The notes beneath the pieces are model-generated. The model saw only the letters and a program-made list of their open reading frames with translations, was not told the DNA's origin and did no database searches. From the NCBI RefSeq assembly GCF_004135285.1, contig NZ_CP035494.1, positions 930,001-994,000 on the forward strand: DNA of 64,000 bases, given 5' to 3'. The translations under genes were made by a program, and so were the position numbers. Each line of letters starts with the position of its first letter. Position 1 is the stretch's first letter. Positions 32,437 to 39,997 of the stretch are shown here, one piece after another. This DNA is from Microbacterium protaetiae. GTDB lineage: Bacteria; Actinomycetota; Actinomycetes; Actinomycetales; Microbacteriaceae.

Positions 32437-33660
32437 ATGGCACACATCGCCACGACCACAGCGGGAAGCCTTCCCCGCACCCAGGCTCTCATCGACGCGA
32501 ACGGCGCGCGCGAGCTCGCCGACGACGGATTCACACTGAACACGACGCCCGAGTTCGACGAACTCGTCACCGCCGCGGTGGCCGATGTCGTGCGCCGACA
32601 GCGCGAGGCGGGGATCACGCTCGTCGGCGACGGCGAGTTCGGCAAGGCGATGTCGAGCGCGGTCGACTACGGCGCCTGGTGGTCGTACTCGTTCCAGCGC
32701 GTGAACGGCCTCTCGCTGACCGACGTGAACCCGATCACCGCGGCCCCCGAGGCCGGCTCCGACCTGGCCGGAGCACGCGCGGTGCGCTCCGAGCCCGGCA
32801 AGATCCGGCTCACCTCGTTCATCGACCGCCGCGACCGGCAACTCTTCCCCGCTGTCTACCGCGACGCCGAGACGGTGCCGGCCGGACGCATAGCGACGGC
32901 GTTCCCGACCACGACGGGCGCGATCTCGTATCGCGGACAGGATGCCGTGGCCAGCGACATCCGTCATCTGAAGGCCGCCCTGCAGCCTGGCGAGCAGGGC
33001 TTCCTCACGGCGATCTCGCCGGGCAGCGCCGCCCGGGTCGTGAACACCTTCTACGCAAGCGAGCAGGAGCACATCGACGCGTGGGCCGACGCGCTGCGCG
33101 AGGAGTACAGGGCGATCACCGACGCCGGGCTGGTGTTGCAGATCGACGACCCGTCACTGGCCGAGAACTGGGATCAGATCAACCCCGAGCCCTCGGTGGA
33201 GGACTACCAGGCGTTCACGAAGATCCGCATCGACGCCCTCAACCGGGCGATCGATGGGCTGCCGAAAGAGCAGGTGCGCCTGCACCTGTGCTGGGGCTCG
33301 TGGCACGGACCGCACACCACCGACATCGAGCTGCGCCACATTCTGCCTGTCGTGCTGCAGGCCAACGTCGGCTCGATATCGTTCGAGGCCGGAAACGTGC
33401 GCCACGAGCATGAGTGGGCGGTGTGGCGGGATGCCGCGGTGCCGGCTGATCTCGTGCTGGTTCCCGGTGTCGTCAGCCACGCGACGAACGTCGTCGAGCA
33501 CCCCGACCTGGTGGCCGAGCGCATCGGCCGATTCGTCTCGATCGTGGGGCCGGAGCGCGTCATCGCCTCGACCGACTGCGGCCTGGGCGGACGCGTGCAC
33601 CCCGACATTGCGTGGGCGAAGCTGGCCGCGCTCGGCGAGGGCGCGCGCCGAGCGGGCTGA
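32437..33660 (+). CDS. cobalamin-independent methionine-synthase-like methyltransferase (MetE C-terminal type)
   Basis: 407 residues, corresponding to the C-terminal catalytic barrel of MetE. The zinc ligands are present as H283-L-C285, E317 and C381 (S-T-D-C-G-L-G). The N-terminal MetE half is absent, as in archaeal-type and many accessory MetE-like proteins. Start ATG 32437 follows GAAAGG. Several aromatic clusters carry such genes, perhaps linked to one-carbon units from methoxy groups, but the acceptor here is unknown. It stands alone on the plus strand between the island and the pca operon. Confidence 0.85.
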   Translation: MAHIATTTAGSLPRTQALIDANGARELADDGFTLNTTPEFDELVTAAVADVVRRQREAGITLVGDGEFGKAMSSAVDYGAWWSYSFQRVNGLSLTDVNPITAAPEAGSDLAGARAVRSEPGKIRLTSFIDRRDRQLFPAVYRDAETVPAGRIATAFPTTTGAISYRGQDAVASDIRHLKAALQPGEQGFLTAISPGSAARVVNTFYASEQEHIDAWADALREEYRAITDAGLVLQIDDPSLAENWDQINPEPSVEDYQAFTKIRIDALNRAIDGLPKEQVRLHLCWGSWHGPHTTDIELRHILPVVLQANVGSISFEAGNVRHEHEWAVWRDAAVPADLVLVPGVVSHATNVVEHPDLVAERIGRFVSIVGPERVIASTDCGLGGRVHPDIAWAKLAALGEGARRAG

Positions 33661-33666
33661 TCGGGC

Positions 33667-34053
33667 TCAGGCCTCGGTGAAGACCTGCTGCGCGATGCGG
33701 AAGGCCGTGTTGGCGGCGGGCACGCCGGAGTAGATCGCCGACTGCAGAATCACTTCTTTGATCTCGTCGACGGTCAGCCCGTTGCGCAGCCCCGCGCGCA
33801 GGTGCATGGCCAACTCCTCGTGATGGCCGTGCGCGATCAGCGAGGTGATCACGGCGATCGAGCGCGAACGGCGGTCAAGGCCCGGCCGCGACCACACGTC
33901 GCCCCACGCCGTGCGCGTGATGAAGTCCTGGAAGTCGGCGGTCAGCTCGGTGATCTTCTCATTCGCGGCATCCACGTGCGCATCGGAGAGCACCTCGCGG
34001 CGCACGATCATGCCCGCCTCGAAGCGCTCCTGGTCACTCGAACGGCCGCTCAT
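33667..34053 (-). CDS. pcaC: 4-carboxymuconolactone decarboxylase
   Basis: 128 residues, standard for PcaC of the AhpD-like fold. It decarboxylates 4-carboxymuconolactone to beta-ketoadipate enol-lactone. The diagnostic segments R-S-I-A-V-I-T, H-E-E-L-A-M-H and G-L-T-V-D-E-I-K-E-V are present. It is the last gene of pcaH-pcaG-pcaB-pcaD-pcaC and overlaps pcaD by four bases. It is not fused to PcaD, unlike the PcaL protein of Rhodococcus and Streptomyces. Confidence 0.94.
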   Translation of the reverse strand: MSGRSSDQERFEAGMIVRREVLSDAHVDAANEKITELTADFQDFITRTAWGDVWSRPGLDRRSRSIAVITSLIAHGHHEELAMHLRAGLRNGLTVDEIKEVILQSAIYSGVPAANTAFRIAQQVFTEA

Positions 34054-34829
34054 CGGATGCTCCCCGCGAAGAAGTCGCGCAACAGTCGGGTGGTCAGCTC
34101 AGGGTCTTCGGCGGGCGCCAAGTGCGCGGCATCCGGAACCTCCTGAGCGTCACCGTTCTGCACGCCGCGGGCGATCTCGACGGCAGACGCCTCGGGACAC
34201 ACCAGGTCGTGGCGGCCCCAGATCGCCAACACCGGCGCGGTGATCTCGCCGAGGCGATCGCGCACGTCATAGTCGGCCAACGCCTCGCAGCACAGCGCGT
34301 AGCTCTCGTCGTCAGCGTCTTGCAGGGCGTGCAGCAGGCGCCCGGTGATGACCGGGTGCTTGGCCAACGACTCGGGCGCGAACCAGCGCTGCGCCGACGG
34401 CACGACGAGCGACGACGTGCTCTGCGCGCGCACGTGCGCGGCGCGGTCGTGCCAGTCGATCGGGCTGAGGATCTTGGCGCCCGAGCAGATGATCGCGGCG
34501 GCGCCCACGAGGTCGGGATGCCGCAGCACGAGCTCGAGCCCGACTGCGCCGCCCAGCGACACTCCGGCGTATGCGAGGCGTGTCGCCCCCAGCCGGCCCG
34601 CGATGTCGGCGACACCGTCGGCCAGGTCGGCGACCGAGAACGCGGCGGTCGCCTTCGGCGAGACGCCGTGACCCGGAAGGTCCCACGCGGCCACCCGCCA
34701 CGACTCGGCCAGGTGCGGCACGACCTCTTCCCAGAGGATCGTCGAGGTGCCCAATGACGGGCCCAGCAGCAGAAGCGGCGCACCGTCGGGGCCGACGGGT
34801 TCGGTGACGGCGAGCGAGGGGACTGTCAT
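34050..34829 (-). CDS. pcaD: 3-oxoadipate enol-lactonase
   Basis: 259-residue alpha/beta-hydrolase that opens beta-ketoadipate enol-lactone. The nucleophile is S91 in G-V-S-L-G-G. The acid lies in W-G-R-H-D-L-V-C-P and the base in A-A-H-L-A-P. Overlaps pcaB and pcaC by four bases each. Length and motifs are normal for PcaD. Confidence 0.93.
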   Translation of the reverse strand: MTVPSLAVTEPVGPDGAPLLLLGPSLGTSTILWEEVVPHLAESWRVAAWDLPGHGVSPKATAAFSVADLADGVADIAGRLGATRLAYAGVSLGGAVGLELVLRHPDLVGAAAIICSGAKILSPIDWHDRAAHVRAQSTSSLVVPSAQRWFAPESLAKHPVITGRLLHALQDADDESYALCCEALADYDVRDRLGEITAPVLAIWGRHDLVCPEASAVEIARGVQNGDAQEVPDAAHLAPAEDPELTTRLLRDFFAGSIR

Positions 34830-36169
34830 TCTTCCTCCTGAGTGGTGGGCTCGATGGCGTCGTCGACCAGCGGCGCGGCCAGCCCGGTGTATGCGGCGGG
34901 GTCGAGCAGGCGGTCGACGTCGAGGGCGGATGCCGCCGGCATAGCCTGCCGCACGAGGATGGCGAGGTCGTCACCGGTAGCGGCCGCCGAAACGATCTCG
35001 GCGACACGGTCTTTGCCGATGATCGGGCTGAGCACGAGCGAGAGTCGCTCGGCCACGATCAGTCCCCGGGTGAGTGCGAGGTTGCGGGCGACGGCGACGG
35101 CGTCGACACGCAGTCCGCTCACCAGCGCGGCGGCATGCGCCGACGCGCCGAGCGCGAGCCGCAGCAGTTCGCGCAGGGTGGGCCACTCGGCGTGCCAGGC
35201 CCCGTCGGGGCGCTCGTCGGCCGCAAGCGCCGAGGCCAGATGCAGGGTCGCGCCCAACTGAGGCGCGCGCAGTGCAGCCGAGCGGATGAGCACCGATTCC
35301 ACCGGGTTCTGCTTCTGCGGCATCGCCGACGATCCCCCGCCCGAGCCCTCGGCCAGCTCGCCGATCTCGGTGCGGCTCAACGTCGCCACATCGGTCGCCA
35401 GTTTGCCCAGCGCATCCACCACCTGCACGAGAGCGTCGGCGAGTTCGGTCACCGGCCACCGGGTCACGTGCCACGGGGCATCCGGCGCGTCCAGGCCGAG
35501 TTCGATCGCCAGCGCCGCCGGAAGTGCGGCTGCGGCATCCCCTCCCCCGATCTCAACGAACGACGCGAGCGTGCCACCAGCCCCGCCCAGCTGAGCGGGG
35601 AACTGCAGTTCGCTCACCCGTGTTCGTGCCCGCCGCACGCCGCGCAGCCACCCGGCCGCCCGCGCGCCGACGGTGGTGGGCACGGCGTGCTGGGTGAGGG
35701 TGCGGGCCGCGGCGACCTCGTCGCGGTGCGCGCCGGCGAGTGTGCCGAGTGCGGCGACAGTGGCGTCGAGGAAGCCCCGGATCTCGGCGACGGCGTTCTG
35801 CGCGATGAGCATCAGGGCGGTGTCGAGGATGTCTTGGCTGGTGGCGCCGCGGTGGATCCACACGCGTGCGTCGGCCGGCACGCGGTTCTTCAGCTGCGCG
35901 ACCAGCGGGATCACGGGGTTGCCGCCGGTGCGGGATGCCGCAGCCAGCGTCTGAACGGTGAGGCCGTGCACGTGCGGTCCGGTCTGCGGCCAGCCAAGCG
36001 CGGCCGATATCTCCTCGGCGGCGGACTGCGGGGCGACGCCGCGCGAGGCCCAGGCGCGGGCCAGCGCGACCTCGGTCGTCACGAGAGCGTCGAGCAGCGC
36101 GGCATCCGCCACCGCCGCGTCGTGACCGACCGTCACCGGGGAACACAGGCCTTCATCGATCGCCGTCAC
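34826..36169 (-). CDS. pcaB: 3-carboxy-cis,cis-muconate cycloisomerase
   Basis: 447-residue fumarase/aspartase-superfamily enzyme. It converts 3-carboxymuconate to 4-carboxymuconolactone. The superfamily signature G-S-S-A-M-P-Q-K-Q-N-P is intact. The GTG at 36169 is chosen because GGAGGTG lies just before it. The open frame continues upstream for about 100 codons, but this only reads through the palindrome array and is not part of the protein. It is separated from pcaG by about 870 bases of repeats, which is unusual within a pca operon. Confidence 0.92.
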   Translation of the reverse strand: MTAIDEGLCSPVTVGHDAAVADAALLDALVTTEVALARAWASRGVAPQSAAEEISAALGWPQTGPHVHGLTVQTLAAASRTGGNPVIPLVAQLKNRVPADARVWIHRGATSQDILDTALMLIAQNAVAEIRGFLDATVAALGTLAGAHRDEVAAARTLTQHAVPTTVGARAAGWLRGVRRARTRVSELQFPAQLGGAGGTLASFVEIGGGDAAAALPAALAIELGLDAPDAPWHVTRWPVTELADALVQVVDALGKLATDVATLSRTEIGELAEGSGGGSSAMPQKQNPVESVLIRSAALRAPQLGATLHLASALAADERPDGAWHAEWPTLRELLRLALGASAHAAALVSGLRVDAVAVARNLALTRGLIVAERLSLVLSPIIGKDRVAEIVSAAATGDDLAILVRQAMPAASALDVDRLLDPAAYTGLAAPLVDDAIEPTTQEEE

Positions 36170-36228
36170 CGCAACACCTCCAGTGTGAGCGTAGCCGCGA
36201 CCCGCTGCGCGGGGTGGGCAGCGGTGGG

Positions 36229-36828
36229 TGTCACACAAGATGCGGGATACCCCGCGTGAGGTCGCCGGTTCTGTGACACGGCAGCGGTGGGTGTCACACA
36301 AGATGCGGGATGCCTCCGGTAAAGCCACTCGCACTGTGACACTGCAGCGGTGCGTGTCACAGAAGATGCGGGATACCCCGCGTGAGGTCGCCGGTTCTGT
36401 GACACGGGCTCCGGGGCAACCGCACACCGCACGATGGTCACAACCCCCGACCCAACCGCACGCCACGGGGATGTCACAGAAGATGCGGGATGCCCCGCGT
36501 TAGGCCACCCCTTGTGGGACATGGGCTTCGGGCGTGTCACAGAAGATGCGGGATACCCCGCGTGAGGTCGCCGGTTCTGTGACACGGGCTGCGAGGCAAC
36601 CGCACACCGCACCGCGGTCACAGCCCCCAACACAACTGCACACCACGGGGATGTCACAGAAGATGCGGGATGCCCCGGGTTAGGCAACCCCTTGTGGGAC
36701 ATGGGCTTCGGGCGTGTCACAGAAGATGCGGGATGCCTCCGGTAAAGCCACCCATTCTGTGACACGGCACCGGCGGCGGTCACAGAAGATGTGGATTCAG
36801 TCCGGGGGAACCCGCGGTTTCTGTGACA
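36229..36828. repeat. array of eight 50-base palindromes between pcaG and pcaB
   Basis: Eight units begin at 36229, 36292, 36355, 36472, 36535, 36652, 36715 and 36779. Each has outer arms TGTCACA(G/C)AA and TTCTGTGACA around a GC-rich inner part (GATGCGGGATACC...), so each can fold back on itself. In units 4 and 6 the right arm is degenerate (TGTGGGACA). Spacing is 63 or 117 bases. A 180-base block (36355-36534) is repeated in tandem at 36535-36714. Most of the 870 bases between pcaG and pcaB is thus repeat DNA; I see no standard gene in it, although a minus-strand frame stays open throughout. Confidence 0.9.
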
Positions 36829-36870
36829 CGGCCGCGCCGCCGACACCTCGGCCGCGGCCATGCTCACCAC

Positions 36871-37023
36871 CGGCATCCCGGCCTGCGGCATCCCGGCCGC
36901 TGGCATCCTGGCCACCGGCATCCCGGCCACCGGCATCCCGGCCACCGATTTCCCGGCCGCTGGCATCCCGGCCACCGATTTCCCGGCCGCTGGCATCCCG
37001 GCCACCGATTTCCCGGCCACCGG
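36871..37023. repeat. GGCATCCCGGCC minisatellite just after pcaG
   Basis: A 15-base repeat (GGCATCCCGGCCACC and variants) passes into a 30-base repeat with exact period at 36931, 36961 and 36991 (GGCATCCCGGCCACCGATTT followed by CCCGGCCGC). It ends about 17 bases before the pcaG stop. The core is the GGCATCC motif abundant in this genome. Confidence 0.85.
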
Positions 37024-37039
37024 CGTCGTGATCGCCGGC

Positions 37040-37594
37040 TCAGAACGTGAGGAAGACGGTCTCACCCTCGCCCTGCAAATGGATGTCGTGCTGCAGCGAT
37101 CCGTCGGGCAGCCGCGTGGCGATCAGCGTCGCGCGCTCGGCGGGATCGAGCGAACTCAGCAGCGGGTCGGCGGCGAGCGCCGCCTCGTCGTCGGGCAGGT
37201 AGATGCGGGTGTGCAGCTTGTTCGGCAGCCCTCGGGCGAAGACGATCGCAGCGAAGAACGGCGCCTTGCCGGCCTCGGCTCCCGGGTTGCGAGTCCAGAA
37301 TTCGTAGTGCCCCTCATCGGTCGTGAACGAGCGCCCGAACCCGGTGAAGGTGTGATCGTCGCGGCGGAACGCGCCGCGCGCACGGGACACGGTGCCGTCG
37401 CTGTCGGCGCCGAAGATCTCCACCATCGAGTCGGGGATCGGGGCACCGTTGCCGTCGTACACCGTGCCGCCGAGCACGATCGCTCCCGGACTGTACGGAT
37501 GGACGACCTCGTGCATCTTCGGGTAGATGGTGCCGTACGCGAAGAACGGGCCGACGGTCTGGCCCGGCGTGGGATCCAGGGTCTTCTCGGGCAT
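37040..37594 (-). CDS. pcaG: protocatechuate 3,4-dioxygenase alpha subunit
   Basis: 184-residue alpha chain of the intradiol dioxygenase that opens protocatechuate to 3-carboxymuconate. It has T-P-G-Q-T-V-G-P-F-F near the start, as is standard, and H-T-R-I-Y-L-P near residue 148-154. As usual for alpha chains it lacks the full set of iron ligands. It overlaps pcaH by one base (TGATG), so the two are made in equal amounts. Confidence 0.94.
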   Translation of the reverse strand: MPEKTLDPTPGQTVGPFFAYGTIYPKMHEVVHPYSPGAIVLGGTVYDGNGAPIPDSMVEIFGADSDGTVSRARGAFRRDDHTFTGFGRSFTTDEGHYEFWTRNPGAEAGKAPFFAAIVFARGLPNKLHTRIYLPDDEAALAADPLLSSLDPAERATLIATRLPDGSLQHDIHLQGEGETVFLTF

Positions 37595-38415
37595 CAGTGC
37601 TCACCCTCCTCGGGCTCGTGCCACGTGGCATCCGGTCCGTCGACGACGATGTCCCAGCGGTAGCCCATCGAGAACTCCGGGACAGTGAGGTCGTGGTCGT
37701 AGGTGCTGATCAGTCGGTCGCGGTCCTTCTGCCGGTGGATCGAGTTGTAGATCGGATCGAGCGCGAACAGCGGGTCACCGGGGAAGTACATCTGCGTGAC
37801 GATGCGCTGCGTGAACCCGTTGCCGAACACCGAGAAGTGGATGTGCGCGGGACGCCAGGCGTTGATGTGGTTCTTCCACGGGTAGGCGCCCGGCTTGATC
37901 GTCGTGAACAGGTACTCGCCGTTGTCGTTCGTGATCGCGCGGCCCGCCCCGGTGAAGTTGGGGTCGAGCGGGGCAGGGTGCTGATCGCGCTGATGGATGT
38001 AGCGGCCCGACGAGTTCGCCTGCCAGATCTCGATCAGCTGGTTCGGAATGGGACGTCCCCACGAGTCGAGCAGGCGACCGCGCACGGTGATGCGCTCGCC
38101 CAGCGGCTCACCCGCGTGCTGCAGCGTGAGATCGGACTCTATGGCTGCGACATCCCGCTGGCCGTAGGCCGGCGAGTACAGCTCGATGGTCTCGGGGTCG
38201 ACCAGGCGCGGGTTCTTGGTCGGGTGACGGAGCAGGCTCGACCGGTACGGCGGAAAATCATAGATCGTGGCCGGGAGCTTCTCGCCCGCGGCCTCGCGGC
38301 GCGCATACTCGGTGTGGATGTCCTGGATCTCGCGGGTGATCTGCGACTGCGGCGGGAAGTCGGCTGACGCGAGCAGGCTCTCGGGCGCTGCGGCCGTCGG
38401 CTGAGGGTCTGTCAT
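37594..38415 (-). CDS. pcaH: protocatechuate 3,4-dioxygenase beta subunit
   Basis: 273-residue iron-binding chain. Ligands are Y139 (G-R-Y), Y178 (G-A-Y-P-W), H191 and H193 (A-H-I-H). It is about 30 residues longer than many PcaH proteins because of an N-terminal extension rich in Ala/Gln. The ATG at 38415 follows AAGGAGACACCC; the longer open frame upstream belongs to the neighbouring regulator region. First structural gene of pcaHGBDC, 83 bases behind an IclR gene on the same strand. Confidence 0.94.
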   Translation of the reverse strand: MTDPQPTAAAPESLLASADFPPQSQITREIQDIHTEYARREAAGEKLPATIYDFPPYRSSLLRHPTKNPRLVDPETIELYSPAYGQRDVAAIESDLTLQHAGEPLGERITVRGRLLDSWGRPIPNQLIEIWQANSSGRYIHQRDQHPAPLDPNFTGAGRAITNDNGEYLFTTIKPGAYPWKNHINAWRPAHIHFSVFGNGFTQRIVTQMYFPGDPLFALDPIYNSIHRQKDRDRLISTYDHDLTVPEFSMGYRWDIVVDGPDATWHEPEEGEH

Positions 38416-38498
38416 GGGTGTCTCCTTCGACCGTCCATGTGGTGACGGACCTCTCCAGGTTCGCAGGACTGGCGCCCGGCGGCGGAATGACCTCTCAC

Positions 38499-39257
38499 TC
38501 AGTGGGAGGTACGGAGATCGTGGTGCAGGTCGCGCGCGGCTTGCACGACCAGCGGAGCGAGCCGCCGCTCGTCGGCGCGGTCGAGGTGCACGACCACGCC
38601 GATGGCCACCGGCGGCAGCCCTTGCACGTGGGCGACGGGGGCGGCGACCGACACGTTTCCCAGCGTCATCTCTTCGCGGGTGGTCGCGTAGCCGCGTGCT
38701 TGGGCGCGACGCAGCTCGCCGCGCAGGCGCTCCTCGTCGAGGATCGAGTGCGTGGTCTCGCGCTGCAGCGGCATCGTGAAGTAACGCCCAAGCCACGCCT
38801 GATCACGGGTCGACAGCAGCGCCTTGCCGACGCCGGTCGTGTGCAGGGGTTGCCTGCCGCCCATGCGGCTGAGCGTGGGGATCGAACCGGAGCCGGTCAC
38901 CCGCCCGACGAACAAGGCGACGGATGCCTCAGGGCTGGGCCCATCGAGCACGGCGAGGTGCACGTTCTCGCCGGTCGCCTCGTACAGTCGCGCCATATGG
39001 GGCAGCGCCGTTTCGCGCAGCCGCAGCGACAGGGGCGAGAGCTCGCCGAGTTCCCAGAGCCGCGCGCCGATCGTATAGCTGCGGCCCGGCGCACGCGAGA
39101 GCAGCCCCTCGGCGACGAGGTCGGCGAGCAGTCGGTGCACTGTCGAGACCGGGATGCCGGTGCGCGCAGCGATCTGGCCTGCGCCGACTGCCGGCTCGTC
39201 GTCGGAGAAGCACGACAGCACACGCATGATGCGCGCGAGCATCCCGTCGTCCGGCAT
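38499..39257 (-). CDS. IclR-family transcriptional regulator
   Basis: 252-residue IclR protein with helix-turn-helix I-A-A-R-T-G-I-P-V-S-T-V-H-R-L-L (about 30-45) and effector domain (G-V-G-K-A-L-L near 148-154). The ATG at 39257 follows AGGGAGGA. It lies directly upstream of pcaH on the same strand and probably controls pcaHGBDC. Behind it lies the 20-base repeat array (39294-39493). It is distinct from the PcaR-like protein at 9911 and from the IclR protein at 41971. Confidence 0.88.
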   Translation of the reverse strand: MPDDGMLARIMRVLSCFSDDEPAVGAGQIAARTGIPVSTVHRLLADLVAEGLLSRAPGRSYTIGARLWELGELSPLSLRLRETALPHMARLYEATGENVHLAVLDGPSPEASVALFVGRVTGSGSIPTLSRMGGRQPLHTTGVGKALLSTRDQAWLGRYFTMPLQRETTHSILDEERLRGELRRAQARGYATTREEMTLGNVSVAAPVAHVQGLPPVAIGVVVHLDRADERRLAPLVVQAARDLHHDLRTSH

Positions 39258-39293
39258 CCGTCCTCCCTGCGCTCGAGGGTACCCGTCGCCCGC

Positions 39294-39493
39294 GTTGCGC
39301 GAGTTGCCCTCGCGTTGCGCGAGCTGTCCCCGCGTTGCCCGAGTTGTCCCCTCCCCAGCCAAGGGTAAAGTCACGCAACCCGAGGTAAGCTCGCGCAACC
39401 CGAGGCAAGCTCGTGCAACCCGGGGTAAGGTCGCGCAACCCGAGGCAAGCTCGCGCAACCCGAGGTAAAGTCGCGCAACGCGGGGACAACTCG
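39294..39493. repeat. 20-base repeat array in two orientations upstream of the IclR gene
   Basis: Six direct units of about CGCAACCCGAGG(T/C)AAGCTCG begin at 39374, 39394, 39414, 39434, 39454 and 39474, an exact 20-base period. Three inverted units (GTTGCGCGAG(T/C)TG type) begin at 39294, 39314 and 39334, again 20 bases apart. A 20-base non-repeat centre separates the two halves, so the region could fold into a large cruciform or bind a regulator on one face of the helix. No gene is seen here. Confidence 0.85.
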
Positions 39494-39532
39494 GCGACAA
39501 GGGGGCAGCGCACCGCGCCGGGGCGGGGCGGG

Positions 39533-39997
39533 TCAGGCGCCGGAGGCGAGCAGCGCGCGCAGCCCCGACTCGAGCGCGGCGAGCTCGCCGGGCGGCATCC
39601 CGGCCGCGAGCTCGCGCTGCACCTGCTCGACGAGCGGACCGAGGCGCCGGCGCTCGGCGAGGCCCTCGCCGGTGAGCGTCACGACGTTGCGGCGAGCATC
39701 GCCCGACGAACGGCGGCGGGTGAGCAGTCCGCGCCGTTCCATCCGCGCGAGCAGATCGGCCACCGTCGACCGGTCGAGATCGACCTCGTCGCACAATTCG
39801 CGCTGACTCGCCTCACCGAGACGATCGAGCACCGCGAGAATCGCGTACTGCACGCTCGTGGTCTCGGTCGAGGCCACGCGCGCCCAGGTGGCGACATGCC
39901 GCTGCTGCGCACGGCGGATGAGGTAGCCCAGGTGACGCTGTGGCTCGGCGGCGAAAGCCTCGTCGATGCCCGCTTCGCCGGCCGCGGCATCCATCAT
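39533..39997 (-). CDS. MarR-family transcriptional regulator
   Basis: 154-residue winged-helix regulator with the MarR core (T-S-V-Q-Y-A-I-L near 47, S-Q-R-E-L-C-D-E-V-D-L-D-R-S-T-V near 63-78, D-A-R-R-N-V-V-T-L-T wing). It starts at the overlapping end of the hydroxylase gene (two adjacent ATGs at 39997 and 39994), so it is translationally coupled to it and probably controls it in response to its aromatic substrate. The ATG at 39994 gives one residue less. Confidence 0.87.
   Translation of the reverse strand: MMDAAAGEAGIDEAFAAEPQRHLGYLIRRAQQRHVATWARVASTETTSVQYAILAVLDRLGEASQRELCDEVDLDRSTVADLLARMERRGLLTRRRSSGDARRNVVTLTGEGLAERRRLGPLVEQVQRELAAGMPPGELAALESGLRALLASGA

Noticed and set aside
34826..36466. 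PcaB with a 99-residue N-terminal extension
   Set aside because: The extra residues are translation of the palindrome array. A GTG with a strong ribosome site at 36169 gives the normal family length.
36229..36828. CRISPR array
   Set aside because: The units are long palindromes of about 50 bases with unequal spacing (63/117), the intervening sequences are themselves repeated, and no cas gene is present.
39294..39493. CRISPR array or coding tandem repeat
   Set aside because: A 20-base unit without spacers, in both orientations, is not CRISPR. Frames through it give low-complexity peptides and no supported start.
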